Assembly (NCBI RefSeq): GCF_000338295.1
Contig: NZ_ANMO01000211.1
Span: 124,001 to 188,000, forward strand
Source of the DNA: Rhodopirellula europaea 6C
GTDB taxonomy: Bacteria; Planctomycetota; Planctomycetia; Pirellulales; Pirellulaceae
DNA: 64,000 bases
Direction: 5' to 3'
Made by a program: the position numbers and the translations under genes. This document shows, one piece after another, positions 27,274 to 36,335 of the stretch (within the stretch, counting starts at the first letter, position 1; each line of letters opens with the position of its first letter). Under the pieces are notes generated by a model. The model worked only from the letters and a program-made list of their open reading frames with translations. It ran no database searches and was not told where the DNA came from.

Positions 27274-27900
27274 TTATAGCTGCGGATGCGGCAACTCGGA
27301 ACGGAGTCGAGTCAGCAGTGCTTTTGCCTGGACGTCGTTTACGAAGCCATGCCATCGATGACTGAAAGTCCGTTTCTGGCGATCGAACTTTGGAACATAG
27401 AAGTTCTGACATTCCCAGCAGACCGTTGTTTCGAAAAGCAGCGATTCGCCACGGTAAAATCGAAGTCCGTAGACGGGACGATGACAAAAGGCTCCGCCGT
27501 CGCGGTCGAAGGTGAGTTCCTGCCAAAGCTTACGCAGGTCATCACAGCTAGGTCCCGTCAACGTTTTGTGTTTCAGGACGGTCGCGTTCTTCCCATACGG
27601 ACGCACCGGAAAGGCGTCTTTGCCTGATTCTCGCTTCATCGCATCGTCAGCGAATGGATCAGGCATTGAAAGCGTGAAGATCTCTGCACGGTCAAAGCGA
27701 GGCAGCGCTTCGGTGTGAACCAAAGCCAACATTCGCTGCTCCGGCGACTCTTCATCGACGACGTCCGGTTTTGATTCTGAGACGGTGTCGTCAGCAGCGA
27801 CTGGTCGAAACGGATTGTCTAGCGAGTCAGGGGCTTGGGCCATGGTTGTCGCGGTCATGGCAGTCCACAACACCAAGCAATAGGTCGACGGGTGCATCAT
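27274..27900 (-). CDS. Secreted protein of unknown function (208 aa)
   Basis: The 208-residue protein begins with a signal peptide (MMHPSTYCLVLWTAMTATTM, cleavage near AQA). The mature part has CDDLRKLWQELTF, GAFCHRPVYGLRFYRGESLLFETTVCWECQNFYVP and ends LRSELPHPQL. Cysteines in pairs (CHRP, CWEC) could form disulfides or a metal site in the periplasm. Comparable GLRFY...LLFETSVCWECNNFY segments are familiar from planctomycete hypotheticals, but I cannot name a family. It precedes the membrane protein gene at 26912 in a probable operon. Confidence 0.68.
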   Translation of the reverse strand: MMHPSTYCLVLWTAMTATTMAQAPDSLDNPFRPVAADDTVSESKPDVVDEESPEQRMLALVHTEALPRFDRAEIFTLSMPDPFADDAMKRESGKDAFPVRPYGKNATVLKHKTLTGPSCDDLRKLWQELTFDRDGGAFCHRPVYGLRFYRGESLLFETTVCWECQNFYVPKFDRQKRTFSHRWHGFVNDVQAKALLTRLRSELPHPQL

Positions 27901-28084
27901 CTAATAGACCAGTGAGTCGGGATGAGATCAGTCCATGCGCAAAGTGGAGAAAGGCAGCGTTCAGTTGAAACGGGAGGCAAGCATCGCTTTTCAAACAAGG
28001 TCGCGAAAGATTTGGATTTGGTTTTGAGTTTACGCCGGTTTGGTGCTTTGGTGAGTTCCAGATCGCAGACAGGAAGAAGCGTCT

Positions 28085-28561
28085 TCATTCGATGGTACTT
28101 TGATCGTTCGTTTCGATTTGTCTGAGTCGTTCATTCACCATCGAGTAGCGTCGCGTGCCGCTGACGAAGATTCCGCAGGCAACAAATGCTCCTAAGGCTG
28201 CTCCGAGCAAGATGATTCCGAAACCTTGTGCGTTGGGACCTGCCAATACGAATAGTCCGGCGGGCGGGAACGATACTGCGATCAATGAGTAGAGCAATTG
28301 CCGATGGCGAACCTTTGGATCGTGCGGCCAGCTCCGTGATCGAATCCGGAAGATCAGTCCACCGATGACACATCCAGCTAGAATCGCGACGAGCCCCAGT
28401 GCAGGAAGGTGAGTCAGCCATGGAATGGATGCAAAAGCACCAGCCAATGCCGAGTAAGCAATGTACCACACCGGTCCCCTCCGGAATTCTGAATTCACGA
28501 CTGGACTCACCGGACGAACTGTCTCGGTGGCGGTCGGTGGTGCGTAAGGGGTGTCAGTCAC
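28085..28561 (-). CDS. Multi-pass membrane protein of unknown function (158 aa)
   Basis: A 30-residue Pro/Thr-rich head (MTDTPYAPPTATETVRPVSP) is followed by about four hydrophobic segments (WYIAYSALAGAFASIPWL, LPALGLVAILAGCVIGGLIF, YSLIAVSFPPAGLFVLAG, IILLGAALGAFVACGIFV). The head-then-membrane layout is like the gene at 26912. No enzymatic motif is seen. It is upstream of the secreted gene at 27900 by about 185 bases and might share a transcript. Confidence 0.62.
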   Translation of the reverse strand: MTDTPYAPPTATETVRPVSPVVNSEFRRGPVWYIAYSALAGAFASIPWLTHLPALGLVAILAGCVIGGLIFRIRSRSWPHDPKVRHRQLLYSLIAVSFPPAGLFVLAGPNAQGFGIILLGAALGAFVACGIFVSGTRRYSMVNERLRQIETNDQSTIE

Positions 28562-28742
28562 AGAGGCCGAGATTGACTGTCGTGTTTCGAATGAAAGCGG
28601 TTTGCAAGATGATCCCTGGCGGACTTGGTTGGATCCCGGAAGCGGAATGACACTCCGCGGTGCGAGGCTGATGCCATCCGAATGCGAGGAAGAAGTCTAG
28701 CGAATCTGGCTGGTAAAAGGCTTTCGACCAAGCGGAGAGTAG

Positions 28743-28799
28743 GTGGCATAGGCTTCCAGCCTGTGATCGCGCGGACCACAGGCTGGAAGCCTATGCCAC
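28743..28799. repeat. Perfect 23-bp inverted repeat with 11-base loop
   Basis: Bases 28743-28765 are the exact reverse complement of 28777-28799; the loop is ATCGCGCGGAC. It lies just after the SGNH hydrolase gene on the minus strand and before the start of the gene at 28085. It lacks a T-tract. Its perfection suggests a dispersed repeat family rather than an ordinary terminator, though it could end transcripts. Confidence 0.85.
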
Positions 28800-28824
28800 T
28801 TTGAGGACAGGTTCTTGGTCTGAA

Positions 28825-29475
28825 TCAGGTTGCGTCTGTTGCCAAAATTCCTGCGACGGTCGCAGCTAGTGCGGTACCAAGAGCCAGGTGTTGTTCTTGA
28901 TCAAGGTGGACTCCATCGACCACGCTGGTTGTGGTGCCCTTGGCCGCATCAAAGAATTCGCAGCGTTTCTCTTTTGCAATGTTGCGAACGGCATCTGCGA
29001 GTCCTGCTGATTTCGTTTCCGCACCTTGGAACTTCGCCGCCATGTTGTGTTTCGGCGATTGAACGGTTGGCGGTGCGATCAACAGGATTTTGGGGGTTGG
29101 CATTCCAGGTTCAATCGGCGCCACACGAATGGCGTCGACTAGCGATGCGAGTCCCTGTGCCGATTGCTCAGCGTGGACATTGTGGACGGACTGGAAGTCG
29201 TTGGTCCCAAGGAAGAGGATAACGAGTGAGAGCGGCGAATTGACCTCGATCCTTTGTTCCAGGCCTTCCAACCCATTGCGTCCGGCTTTGATTGGATCGT
29301 TCCAGATGGTGCGGCGACCATTGAGGCAGTCTTCAACGACACGCGTTTCGATTCCTGATCGTTGCAGCGTAACTTCCATCACCCCTGGCCATCGCTGATG
29401 GAACGCGAAGCGACAACGGGTGTTTGGAATGATTCCCCAGCTGAGAGAATCACCGTAAACCAGGATTTGATGCAT
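28825..29475 (-). CDS. SGNH/GDSL hydrolase (probable esterase)
   Basis: I chose ATG 29475 (MHQILVYGDSLSWGIIPNTR) because block I of the family follows at once; upstream in-frame residues are Arg- and Ser-rich and random. Block I is GDSLSWG, block II is near GLEGLEQRIEV, block III is LFLGTND and block V is DGVHLD, supplying Ser, Gly, Asn and Asp/His. The 216-residue length is typical of cytosolic arylesterase or thioesterase-like SGNH enzymes. No signal peptide is seen. Substrate is unknown. The downstream inverted repeat is close to its stop. Confidence 0.88.
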   Translation of the reverse strand: MHQILVYGDSLSWGIIPNTRCRFAFHQRWPGVMEVTLQRSGIETRVVEDCLNGRRTIWNDPIKAGRNGLEGLEQRIEVNSPLSLVILFLGTNDFQSVHNVHAEQSAQGLASLVDAIRVAPIEPGMPTPKILLIAPPTVQSPKHNMAAKFQGAETKSAGLADAVRNIAKEKRCEFFDAAKGTTTSVVDGVHLDQEQHLALGTALAATVAGILATDAT

Positions 29476-29634
29476 GCCGTTTGGATTTCTCATGAAGCCG
29501 ACGGATGGTAAAGCGTTCACACTGCGATTTCGCTGACGGCCAAGCGAAGCGGATACGGGATGGCGTCGCTGAACGTTGCCGTTTTGGGAAAGCAATCTCG
29601 TCTGGCGTTTTACGGCTCAGTCTTACTGGTTCGC

Positions 29635-30012
29635 TCAAACACTCGGTGGGATCAGCCGGGCACCACATTGATCGCAGTAAACGTCGTTGCGAAGCGTGGC
29701 GTCGCAGTGGCTGCAGGTGGGGACCATTTCCATGTGACTGCCGGAGATAACCCCGGCGTAGTCGAGCTTCGCAATCTTCTTGAGCAACCGAATGATTTCA
29801 GCGAGGGATTGCAAGAAAAGCCAATTCAAAAGTGATCCGACGAGGATGGAAAGCGATGTGACGATGGCTGGAAAACCGAAGAAGATCAGTACGGCGACGG
29901 CGGCGACCACTCCGATGAGGACCGAGACCATCGCGACGGCGCCGATCAAGGATTCAAGTGCTAGGCTTTTGGCTTGGCGGCGTTTGGGAATCGAATGAGC
30001 AGTGAGTTCCAT
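29635..30012 (-). CDS. Small membrane protein with C-terminal zinc ribbon
   Basis: The 125-residue protein has two hydrophobic segments (about 20-46 and 48-68) and a C-terminal treble-clef-like ribbon CSHCDATLRNDVYCDQCGARL (two CxxC pairs). A short basic N-terminus (PKRRQAK) should stay in the cytoplasm. Small membrane zinc-ribbon proteins are common but uncharacterised. It lies between the glycosidase-like gene and the SGNH gene on the same strand. Confidence 0.7.
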   Translation of the reverse strand: MELTAHSIPKRRQAKSLALESLIGAVAMVSVLIGVVAAVAVLIFFGFPAIVTSLSILVGSLLNWLFLQSLAEIIRLLKKIAKLDYAGVISGSHMEMVPTCSHCDATLRNDVYCDQCGARLIPPSV

Positions 30013-30109
30013 GATCAGCTATCTGGGAAGTGGAGGGGCTTGAGATTGTCATTGGACGCGACGAAGTGCGGCTCGCTGGGCACCATCGAATGGTGCAGTC
30101 ATGGCACGC

Positions 30110-32293
30110 TCAATCTTTCCAATGAGATTCGTAGCGCACACGCAGGTTGGATTCGGAGGGAGTGTCGATGGCTTTGAACGCATCCCAAGCTGGTTTTGCC
30201 TCGCCTCGAGGGTGTTCAGGCGAACTGAGCCCACGCAATCCGAGATACAGGCCGCCTTCGCCGCGTGAGTCGACTGGGCGGTGGTAGTCAAACGCAAGCA
30301 CTGACGAACACTCGCGAATTTTTTCGAAGGTGTAGAACACGGCGGCTGCTTGTTGGTCCAGCGCTTCTGTATCCGCCTCCGATGCGTGGAACCCTTGTTC
30401 GCTGAGCAATACCGCGCGAACGTTGCCTTTAGGGTCTCTCAAACGTTTGGTGTGTAGGTAGTCATCGAGCACCTTCCAGTTTTTGAGTGTGAAACGAGCG
30501 GTGTCCATTGTGAACTCGACGTTGTCATTCCAGGTGTCGGATTCCCACAAACTTTCGGGGTAAGGATGATGGGCCAATCCCCACGGAAAGTTGCCTTCCA
30601 CTTCACCATGCCGCACGAGAGCTTCCACGATGTCTTTGGACGCATACCAACGCCAGTGCGGCGGATCGGCAAGATTCCAATGATGCGTCAATGTGATGAA
30701 CGATCGAGCGTGTGGATTGATGCGTCGCGTGGCCGCATCAACCATTCGCAATGAACGAAAGTAGTGGTCCAAATAGACATGCATGGGGACTTCGCCCATG
30801 TTCGTCCATTGCCATCCGGCATCGATTTCGTTGTGGACGATCCAATGATCGATTCGCAGATTCCCGCGGCTGTATCTTTCGGCGAGAAAGTCCAGTGTTG
30901 CGGCGTAGAGTTCGGCAGAATCTTGATCAACCAAGTTCGGCATCGTGTAGGCTCCAGCCGGATCCGCGTCGGGGTGCTGCAATGTGGGTGAATCGTCGGC
31001 ACGCTTCCCGTTGCGAGAGTTGGGAATGAGCAGAATGCCCGCCATGACCAAACCAGCGTCACGACCCATTTGGACGCGTCGATCGAGCTGACGCATCATG
31101 CCCTGGTTGACGTATCTCTTGCGACCGCGAATTTCCATTGGCAGAAAGCCTGGACGTGGCGAGATCGACACAAGTCCCGAAAGAACAATGTTGACCGAAC
31201 CGTGTTTGAGTCCGAGTTCTCGAATGTGTTCGGGAGCAAGTTCTGACAAACAGGTCATTCCTTTGGCGGCACGCAGAGCAGGCGTTGGTGGGAGCTCGTT
31301 TGCTTCAGCGACGTCGAACGTGTCAACATGATGAACAGCAGAGAAGGGCACGGTGGGACGCTTTCCATCCGAGTCAAGCTGATTGGATATCGAAACGACT
31401 TGCCAGCGCATTCCCGTTGCACGAAGCGTCGAGTCAGATACCGCCGGAACACGAACTTCAAACGTTCCTTCCGCATTGATTCGAATCGGATGAACCGCTG
31501 ATTGCGAATCCACCCGAGCAGCGATCGCGGATATATCCGACAAATTTCGCGGGATCAAACTGAGGTTCGCAGTTGACAGTTTGCCCGTCGATTCTCCGGC
31601 GATAAGAATGTGGTCACTATCGTGAGTGACCTGTGTGATTTTGATGGGGAAGGCAGTTTGGTAGTAAGAGGCAATTTGAGAATCAAGCTTTTGAAGTGAT
31701 TCGATCCGTTCGAGTTTCTGTTGCCGTGTTCGCAGTTCAAAATCGTTTTCGAGACGAAGGACTACGTTTCGGACCTGGAAACGCTTGTTGGCAGCGGCTC
31801 CGAAATCAAGTCGCAGCCAGATCGGCCCATCCTCACGAAGAAATTGTTTGTCTCGTGACAAATCACAGCTGTAGGTCGTCCAGCCTTCGGAACGAATGAT
31901 CGGGGGCTGATCGACGCGCCGCTGCGCGGACCACGGTTGCTGGTAAAAGACTTCCATTTCCCGGATGCCCTGAGGACAGAAAACCTCCATGGCCAGAACC
32001 CAATGGCGTTCGTTCGCCGGGGTGGCTGGAATTTGGAAGGCGATCGATGGATCATTTCCAGTTGTTACAAACGTGATCGCGACGTCAGAGACTTCTCGCC
32101 GCAGATCGTGCAGTTTTGATGCTTCGCTCGCCCAGTCGATCGATTGCGGAGGGGGCATCACAGCGTTTTGAGCTTCGGCGGTCGCGAAAACGCCAATTAC
32201 CCAGGTCAGAAAGAACAGGAAGAGTGCGACATAGCGGACCGCGGCATCGGAACGAAACGCGGATTGAACCGAGGATCGGTTGATCGAAATCAT
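30110..32293 (-). CDS. Exported glycosidase-like protein (DUF5722 type)
   Basis: I chose ATG 32293 (MISINRSSVQSAF), which places a signal anchor at about residues 19-41 (YVALFLFFLTWVIGVFATA); a longer frame to 32455 has no hydrophobic start. Residues 45-330 are a beta-rich region; from about 350 a TIM-barrel-like domain follows. IVHNEIDAGWQWTNMG holds Glu489 and VLLSEQGFHASEAD holds Glu632, a spacing and context like acid/base and nucleophile in clan A glycosidases. I believe the barrel is DUF5722. A polysaccharide-cleaving function is inferred. Two sulfatases in the window fit a sulfated-polysaccharide lifestyle, but they are not adjacent. Confidence 0.75.
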   Translation of the reverse strand: MISINRSSVQSAFRSDAAVRYVALFLFFLTWVIGVFATAEAQNAVMPPPQSIDWASEASKLHDLRREVSDVAITFVTTGNDPSIAFQIPATPANERHWVLAMEVFCPQGIREMEVFYQQPWSAQRRVDQPPIIRSEGWTTYSCDLSRDKQFLREDGPIWLRLDFGAAANKRFQVRNVVLRLENDFELRTRQQKLERIESLQKLDSQIASYYQTAFPIKITQVTHDSDHILIAGESTGKLSTANLSLIPRNLSDISAIAARVDSQSAVHPIRINAEGTFEVRVPAVSDSTLRATGMRWQVVSISNQLDSDGKRPTVPFSAVHHVDTFDVAEANELPPTPALRAAKGMTCLSELAPEHIRELGLKHGSVNIVLSGLVSISPRPGFLPMEIRGRKRYVNQGMMRQLDRRVQMGRDAGLVMAGILLIPNSRNGKRADDSPTLQHPDADPAGAYTMPNLVDQDSAELYAATLDFLAERYSRGNLRIDHWIVHNEIDAGWQWTNMGEVPMHVYLDHYFRSLRMVDAATRRINPHARSFITLTHHWNLADPPHWRWYASKDIVEALVRHGEVEGNFPWGLAHHPYPESLWESDTWNDNVEFTMDTARFTLKNWKVLDDYLHTKRLRDPKGNVRAVLLSEQGFHASEADTEALDQQAAAVFYTFEKIRECSSVLAFDYHRPVDSRGEGGLYLGLRGLSSPEHPRGEAKPAWDAFKAIDTPSESNLRVRYESHWKD

Positions 32294-32585
32294 GTGTGGC
32301 AAACACTGAAGAGTTGGCGTGGATTCGATGGCGAAGGAAGGAAACGCGCCACCGGGCGGGTGAGTTGGCGACGATTGTAGTAGCTCGCCGCAGCAGCCCA
32401 AAGCGATCGAACACCAGATCGAGTTTGAAGTGCATCTCAATGCGATCATCGTCACATAAAAACGTCACGAGATGCTGAAAATTCGGAGCAAACCGAAGAC
32501 TGATTTGCCGAGCCGATTCCCCGGCTGGCTGGAGTGAATTGCCTGGTTCGTTTGAGATCGTTCAGACGAGGATTGAACGAGCAAT

Positions 32586-34268
32586 TCAGTCCGCGGTCGA
32601 GTCCGCTTCGTTGGTTTCACGCAAGATGATCGGCGATGTCATCGGTTCGCCTTTTCGCGGCATGCCGCCGTCGACATCGACTTGAATGCTGAGGTGGCAA
32701 CGCCAGTTCACATCGTCCGGTTGGGGGAAGTCGCTGCGAAGATGAACGCCGCGTGATTCGGTCCGAGCCAGTGCTGACGAGGCCATGCAGTGAGCGGTCA
32801 GCAAGAGGTTCTGTAGTTCCCAACCTTCGACGCTGTTGAATTGATGTCGCATCACGTAAGCGGCCAACGAACGGATTTGACCGTCGGCTTGGCGAAGTCC
32901 CTCGGCATCTCTTTGAACGCCGACCAATCGTCCCATCAGGCTTTTCAGTGACACACGGACGTCGGCGACATCGAACGATTCGTTGAGCGTGTGGTCGGCA
33001 TGTTGGATGCGGCGAGCAACCATTTTATGTGGGCCTTCCGCTGCGGAACGACTGGCCGCTTCTCCGGCGTGAGCACCGTATACCAATCCTTCGAGCAAGC
33101 TGTTACTGGCCAATCGATTTGCACCGTGCAGTCCGGAGCTGGTTGCTTCACCCGCTGCCCACAATCCAGGAAGACTGGTTCGTCCCAGCATGTCGACTCG
33201 AACTCCGCCGATCATGTAGTGAGCACCTGGACGGACCGGAATGCGATCTGTGGCGATGTCCAAACCAAACTTGCCGCAAGTCTCCGCGATTCCTGGGAAG
33301 CGAGCTCGGACGTGTTCCGCGTTGAGGTGAGAAAGGTCCAAATACACGCACGGATGCGCGGTCTCGTTCATCTGATTGACGATCGATTGACTGACCACAT
33401 CCCGAGGCGCGAGTTCACCGCGAGAGTCGTAGTCGGGCATGAAACGATGGCCGGTCGAATCACGAAGGTAAGCTCCGTCGCCACGGACCGCTTCGGTGAT
33501 CAATGAACGAGACGAACCGGCGATGTACAAAACGGTCGGATGGAATTGAATGAATTCCATGTCTCTCAGTTCCACGCCGGCTCGATAGGCCAGCGAGGTT
33601 CCGTCACCGGTGGCGACGGGCGGGTTGGTCGATTCGCGATAAACCTGGCCGACTCCGCCGGTGCAAAGAATTGTTTCCTTGGCCCACACCATCGTCGGTC
33701 GTCCATCGCTGGTGACGATAATCGCGCCGTGGCAGCGACCTTCTTGGCTGAGCAAATCGACCGTGAAAGCGTTTTCCCAGATGTCGATGTTGGCGGCTTC
33801 GCGTGAACGTGCGATCACGGCTCGCATCACTTCGCGTCCGGTCGCATCGCCCATGGCGTGGACAATGCGCTCGTGGCTGTGCCCGCCTTCTCGGCCGAGA
33901 GCAAGTTCGCCTTCGCTTTTGTCAAACTGGGTTCCCCAATGGATCAGTTCTTCGATCCGCCTTGGGCCTTCGTGAATGACTCGCGCGACGACGGCGGGAT
34001 CACAGAGATTGCCACCCGCGATCAATGTGTCTCGGATATGATCGTCGAAACAATCTTCGGGATCCAAGACGCCGGCGATGCCGCCTTGTGCGTAGTTGCT
34101 GTTGGACTCACGAAGCTCGTCTTTGGTCACAACCAGAACAGACAGGTTCGGTTCCACCGCGTTGGCCGCTCGCAAACCCGCCAAACCACCGCCAATGACC
34201 AGGACGTCTGTGAAACGATGAAGGGCTCTTCGCGAATCAAACGGCAAAAGATACCGGGGTGTGATCAT
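32586..34268 (-). CDS. nadB: L-aspartate oxidase
   Basis: NadB oxidises L-aspartate to iminoaspartate, the first step of de novo NAD synthesis. The 560-residue protein has the FAD motif VLVIGGGLAGLRAA near residue 23, SNSNYAQGGIAGVLDPED, the substrate loop EGGHSHERIVHAMGDATGRE, IQFHPTVLYIAGSSRSLITEAVRGDGA and the flavoprotein signature LHGANRLASNSLLEGLVYG. Length is slightly above the common 530-540. A succinate dehydrogenase A subunit is excluded by the aspartate-oxidase pattern and lack of partners. NadA and NadC are not in the window. It is divergent from psd. Confidence 0.96.
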   Translation of the reverse strand: MITPRYLLPFDSRRALHRFTDVLVIGGGLAGLRAANAVEPNLSVLVVTKDELRESNSNYAQGGIAGVLDPEDCFDDHIRDTLIAGGNLCDPAVVARVIHEGPRRIEELIHWGTQFDKSEGELALGREGGHSHERIVHAMGDATGREVMRAVIARSREAANIDIWENAFTVDLLSQEGRCHGAIIVTSDGRPTMVWAKETILCTGGVGQVYRESTNPPVATGDGTSLAYRAGVELRDMEFIQFHPTVLYIAGSSRSLITEAVRGDGAYLRDSTGHRFMPDYDSRGELAPRDVVSQSIVNQMNETAHPCVYLDLSHLNAEHVRARFPGIAETCGKFGLDIATDRIPVRPGAHYMIGGVRVDMLGRTSLPGLWAAGEATSSGLHGANRLASNSLLEGLVYGAHAGEAASRSAAEGPHKMVARRIQHADHTLNESFDVADVRVSLKSLMGRLVGVQRDAEGLRQADGQIRSLAAYVMRHQFNSVEGWELQNLLLTAHCMASSALARTESRGVHLRSDFPQPDDVNWRCHLSIQVDVDGGMPRKGEPMTSPIILRETNEADSTAD

Positions 34269-34392
34269 CGTCCATCCAACGGGGTAACAAATTCGAGTGC
34301 GAGTGTTCTCGACAGTTTCACAGTGTAACCAGTACGCTTCACGCTGACCGGCCCCCTGCCAAGCCGTCGTTTTTGGCTTTCATATTGAATTC

Positions 34393-35388
34393 ATGGCCAG
34401 CTATTTGTCCTCCAACGCTTCCGTCCCGCTCAACGATCCAATCCCGCCGTCTTCTGATGCGGCGATGTTGGACGAGCCAGCCATGGACCCAGCGCTGAAA
34501 TCGATCCAGCCCGGTGGCGGAGTGGTGATGACAATCGAGTTGGCGTGGGGCAGGCTCCGGCGAGCTTGGTTGAACGCGGTTCGCCCCAAGTACGTGGCGA
34601 AAATGCGGGATCGCCGCCAAGGCCATCGCGGCGAGTTGCCGTTCGAACCGGTCGATTCGCGAGACATGAAATACTATCGCAACCAAGACAGTTATTGGTG
34701 GGCAGACGCCGACGACCCGTTCCTGTGGCGAGAATCGCTTCCGTTTGTGCGGGTTGGGTTAGCCGAACTGATCATCACGACAGCGGCCTCGCTCGTCTTG
34801 GCTATCTTCGCCGGGTGGTTCTGGTGGCCCCTGGCCGTTCCGTTCGTTTTGGTCGCTGCTTTGGTCGCTTGGTTCTTTCGAAATCCCAGACGCAAAGTGC
34901 CGGAAACGATCGGCACCGTTGTCTCGCCAGCGGATGGAAAGTTGGTGGAGATCGTCGAAATTGATGATCCGATCATTGGGGCCGCGGTACGCTTTGGAAT
35001 TTTTCTGTCAGTGTTCAACGTGCACGCGAATCGGATCGCGATGCCGGGACGAGTCATCCGGGTTCGCTATCGTCCGGGCAAATCTCTGAACGTGCTGCGT
35101 TCCGAATCGACCAAAGAGAACGAAAACATGGACGTCGAATTGGAATGTCCGGAAATTGGAGGCCGTATCGTCCGCATTCGGCAGATCACCGGTAAATTTG
35201 CGAGAAGAATTGTTTGTTGGGCTCGCGTGGGCGACGTTTTGCAGCGCGGAGAAATGTTCGGAATGATTAAACTAGGCTCGCGAACCGAGCTGGTGATTCC
35301 TCGCGACGAAGCCCTCGAGATCGTGGCGCAAGTCGGCGAAAAGGTGTGTGCCGGCTCGACGGTGTTCGCCCGCTATCAACAAGGTTGA
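34393..35388 (+). CDS. psd: Phosphatidylserine decarboxylase
   Basis: Psd makes phosphatidylethanolamine by pyruvoyl-dependent decarboxylation of phosphatidylserine. The 331-residue protein has a 90-residue N-terminal extension compared with short PSD-A enzymes, then two membrane segments (about 121-142 and 146-162). Core motifs are SPADGK with Asp181, FNVHANR with His211 and LGSRTEL with the self-cleavage pair Gly295-Ser296 that yields the pyruvoyl group. The next gene, pssA, starts 5 bases after the stop, the expected biosynthetic partner. The start at ATG 34393 is the first ATG; later in-frame ATGs would shorten the extension. Confidence 0.94.
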   Translation: MASYLSSNASVPLNDPIPPSSDAAMLDEPAMDPALKSIQPGGGVVMTIELAWGRLRRAWLNAVRPKYVAKMRDRRQGHRGELPFEPVDSRDMKYYRNQDSYWWADADDPFLWRESLPFVRVGLAELIITTAASLVLAIFAGWFWWPLAVPFVLVAALVAWFFRNPRRKVPETIGTVVSPADGKLVEIVEIDDPIIGAAVRFGIFLSVFNVHANRIAMPGRVIRVRYRPGKSLNVLRSESTKENENMDVELECPEIGGRIVRIRQITGKFARRIVCWARVGDVLQRGEMFGMIKLGSRTELVIPRDEALEIVAQVGEKVCAGSTVFARYQQG

Positions 35389-35393
35389 TCGAA

Positions 35394-36335
35394 ATGAGCG
35401 AACTGAAACCAAGACTGCCAATTCAAGACGACGACAGCTTCGATGACGAATCAGACCTCATGCAAGAGGATCGATTCGCTGAACGATCAAAGTTTGGACG
35501 CAAGCGGCGACGCGGTAAGAAGCGGCGTCTGACGCTGGCGGTGTTGCCGACGTTGTTAACGCTTGGAAACGGCGTCTGCGGATTGGCTGCTATCGCGATT
35601 GCGGTTAGCACGGAATCGTTGGATTGGACGCCAGAGTCCAAACTGTTTGCCGCCGGTTTGTTGATCTTTGGCGGCATGTTGTTTGACGCCTTGGATGGCT
35701 CGGCGGCTCGGCTGACCGGGCAAGCCAGTCAATTCGGCGCGGAGCTGGATTCGTTGTGCGATGCGGTCACGTTCGGGGTCGCCCCCGCGGTGATCGTGTG
35801 GCGAATCAGCGATGTGTTGCTGCAACGATTGACTTGGGGCATCGGAGTGTTGTTCGCCTTGTGCGTGCTGATTCGATTGGCACGTTTCAATGTTGAAACG
35901 CCCGAGGATGATGACCACGAGGGTTTCGAAGGTTTGCCATCGCCGGCCGCCGCAGGAACGATCGCGGCGTTTGCGATTGCGATTCCGGATTTGGCCGACT
36001 TCTCGGTCGGAGAAGCCTATCCCGAGTGGATTCATTCGATGGCTGGGCTTGCACTGGATGCATCGCACTATGTGATTCCAACACTGGCTTTAGTGCTGGC
36101 GTTTTTGATGGTGTCTCGATACGAGTACCCACACGTGTTCGCGCAGTTGGTTCGCGGACGGCGGGCACCACACCAAATTGGACAAGCCTTGTTTGCGGTG
36201 GTTGGTTTGTTCCTGCTTCACTGGGTCGCGCTTCCCGTCGTGTTCTGCTACTTCGCGTTCATGTCGCCGATCCGTTCGTTGCTGCAACGCAATTCAAAAC
36301 CCGCGACGTCGGCTTCGTCGGTAGAAGGCGGATGA
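35394..36335 (+). CDS. pssA: CDP-diacylglycerol-serine O-phosphatidyltransferase
   Basis: PssA transfers phosphatidyl groups from CDP-diacylglycerol to serine, the step before Psd. The 313-residue membrane protein starts at ATG 35394, after a charged N-terminus with basic RKRRRGKKRR. The CDP-alcohol motif D-G-x2-A-R-x8-G-x3-D-x3-D is complete: Asp101, Gly102, Ala105, Arg106, Gly115, Asp119, Asp123. About seven to eight hydrophobic segments follow. It is second in a tight run: 5 bases after psd and overlapping the next gene by four bases (ATGA). Confidence 0.95.
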   Translation: MSELKPRLPIQDDDSFDDESDLMQEDRFAERSKFGRKRRRGKKRRLTLAVLPTLLTLGNGVCGLAAIAIAVSTESLDWTPESKLFAAGLLIFGGMLFDALDGSAARLTGQASQFGAELDSLCDAVTFGVAPAVIVWRISDVLLQRLTWGIGVLFALCVLIRLARFNVETPEDDDHEGFEGLPSPAAAGTIAAFAIAIPDLADFSVGEAYPEWIHSMAGLALDASHYVIPTLALVLAFLMVSRYEYPHVFAQLVRGRRAPHQIGQALFAVVGLFLLHWVALPVVFCYFAFMSPIRSLLQRNSKPATSASSVEGG

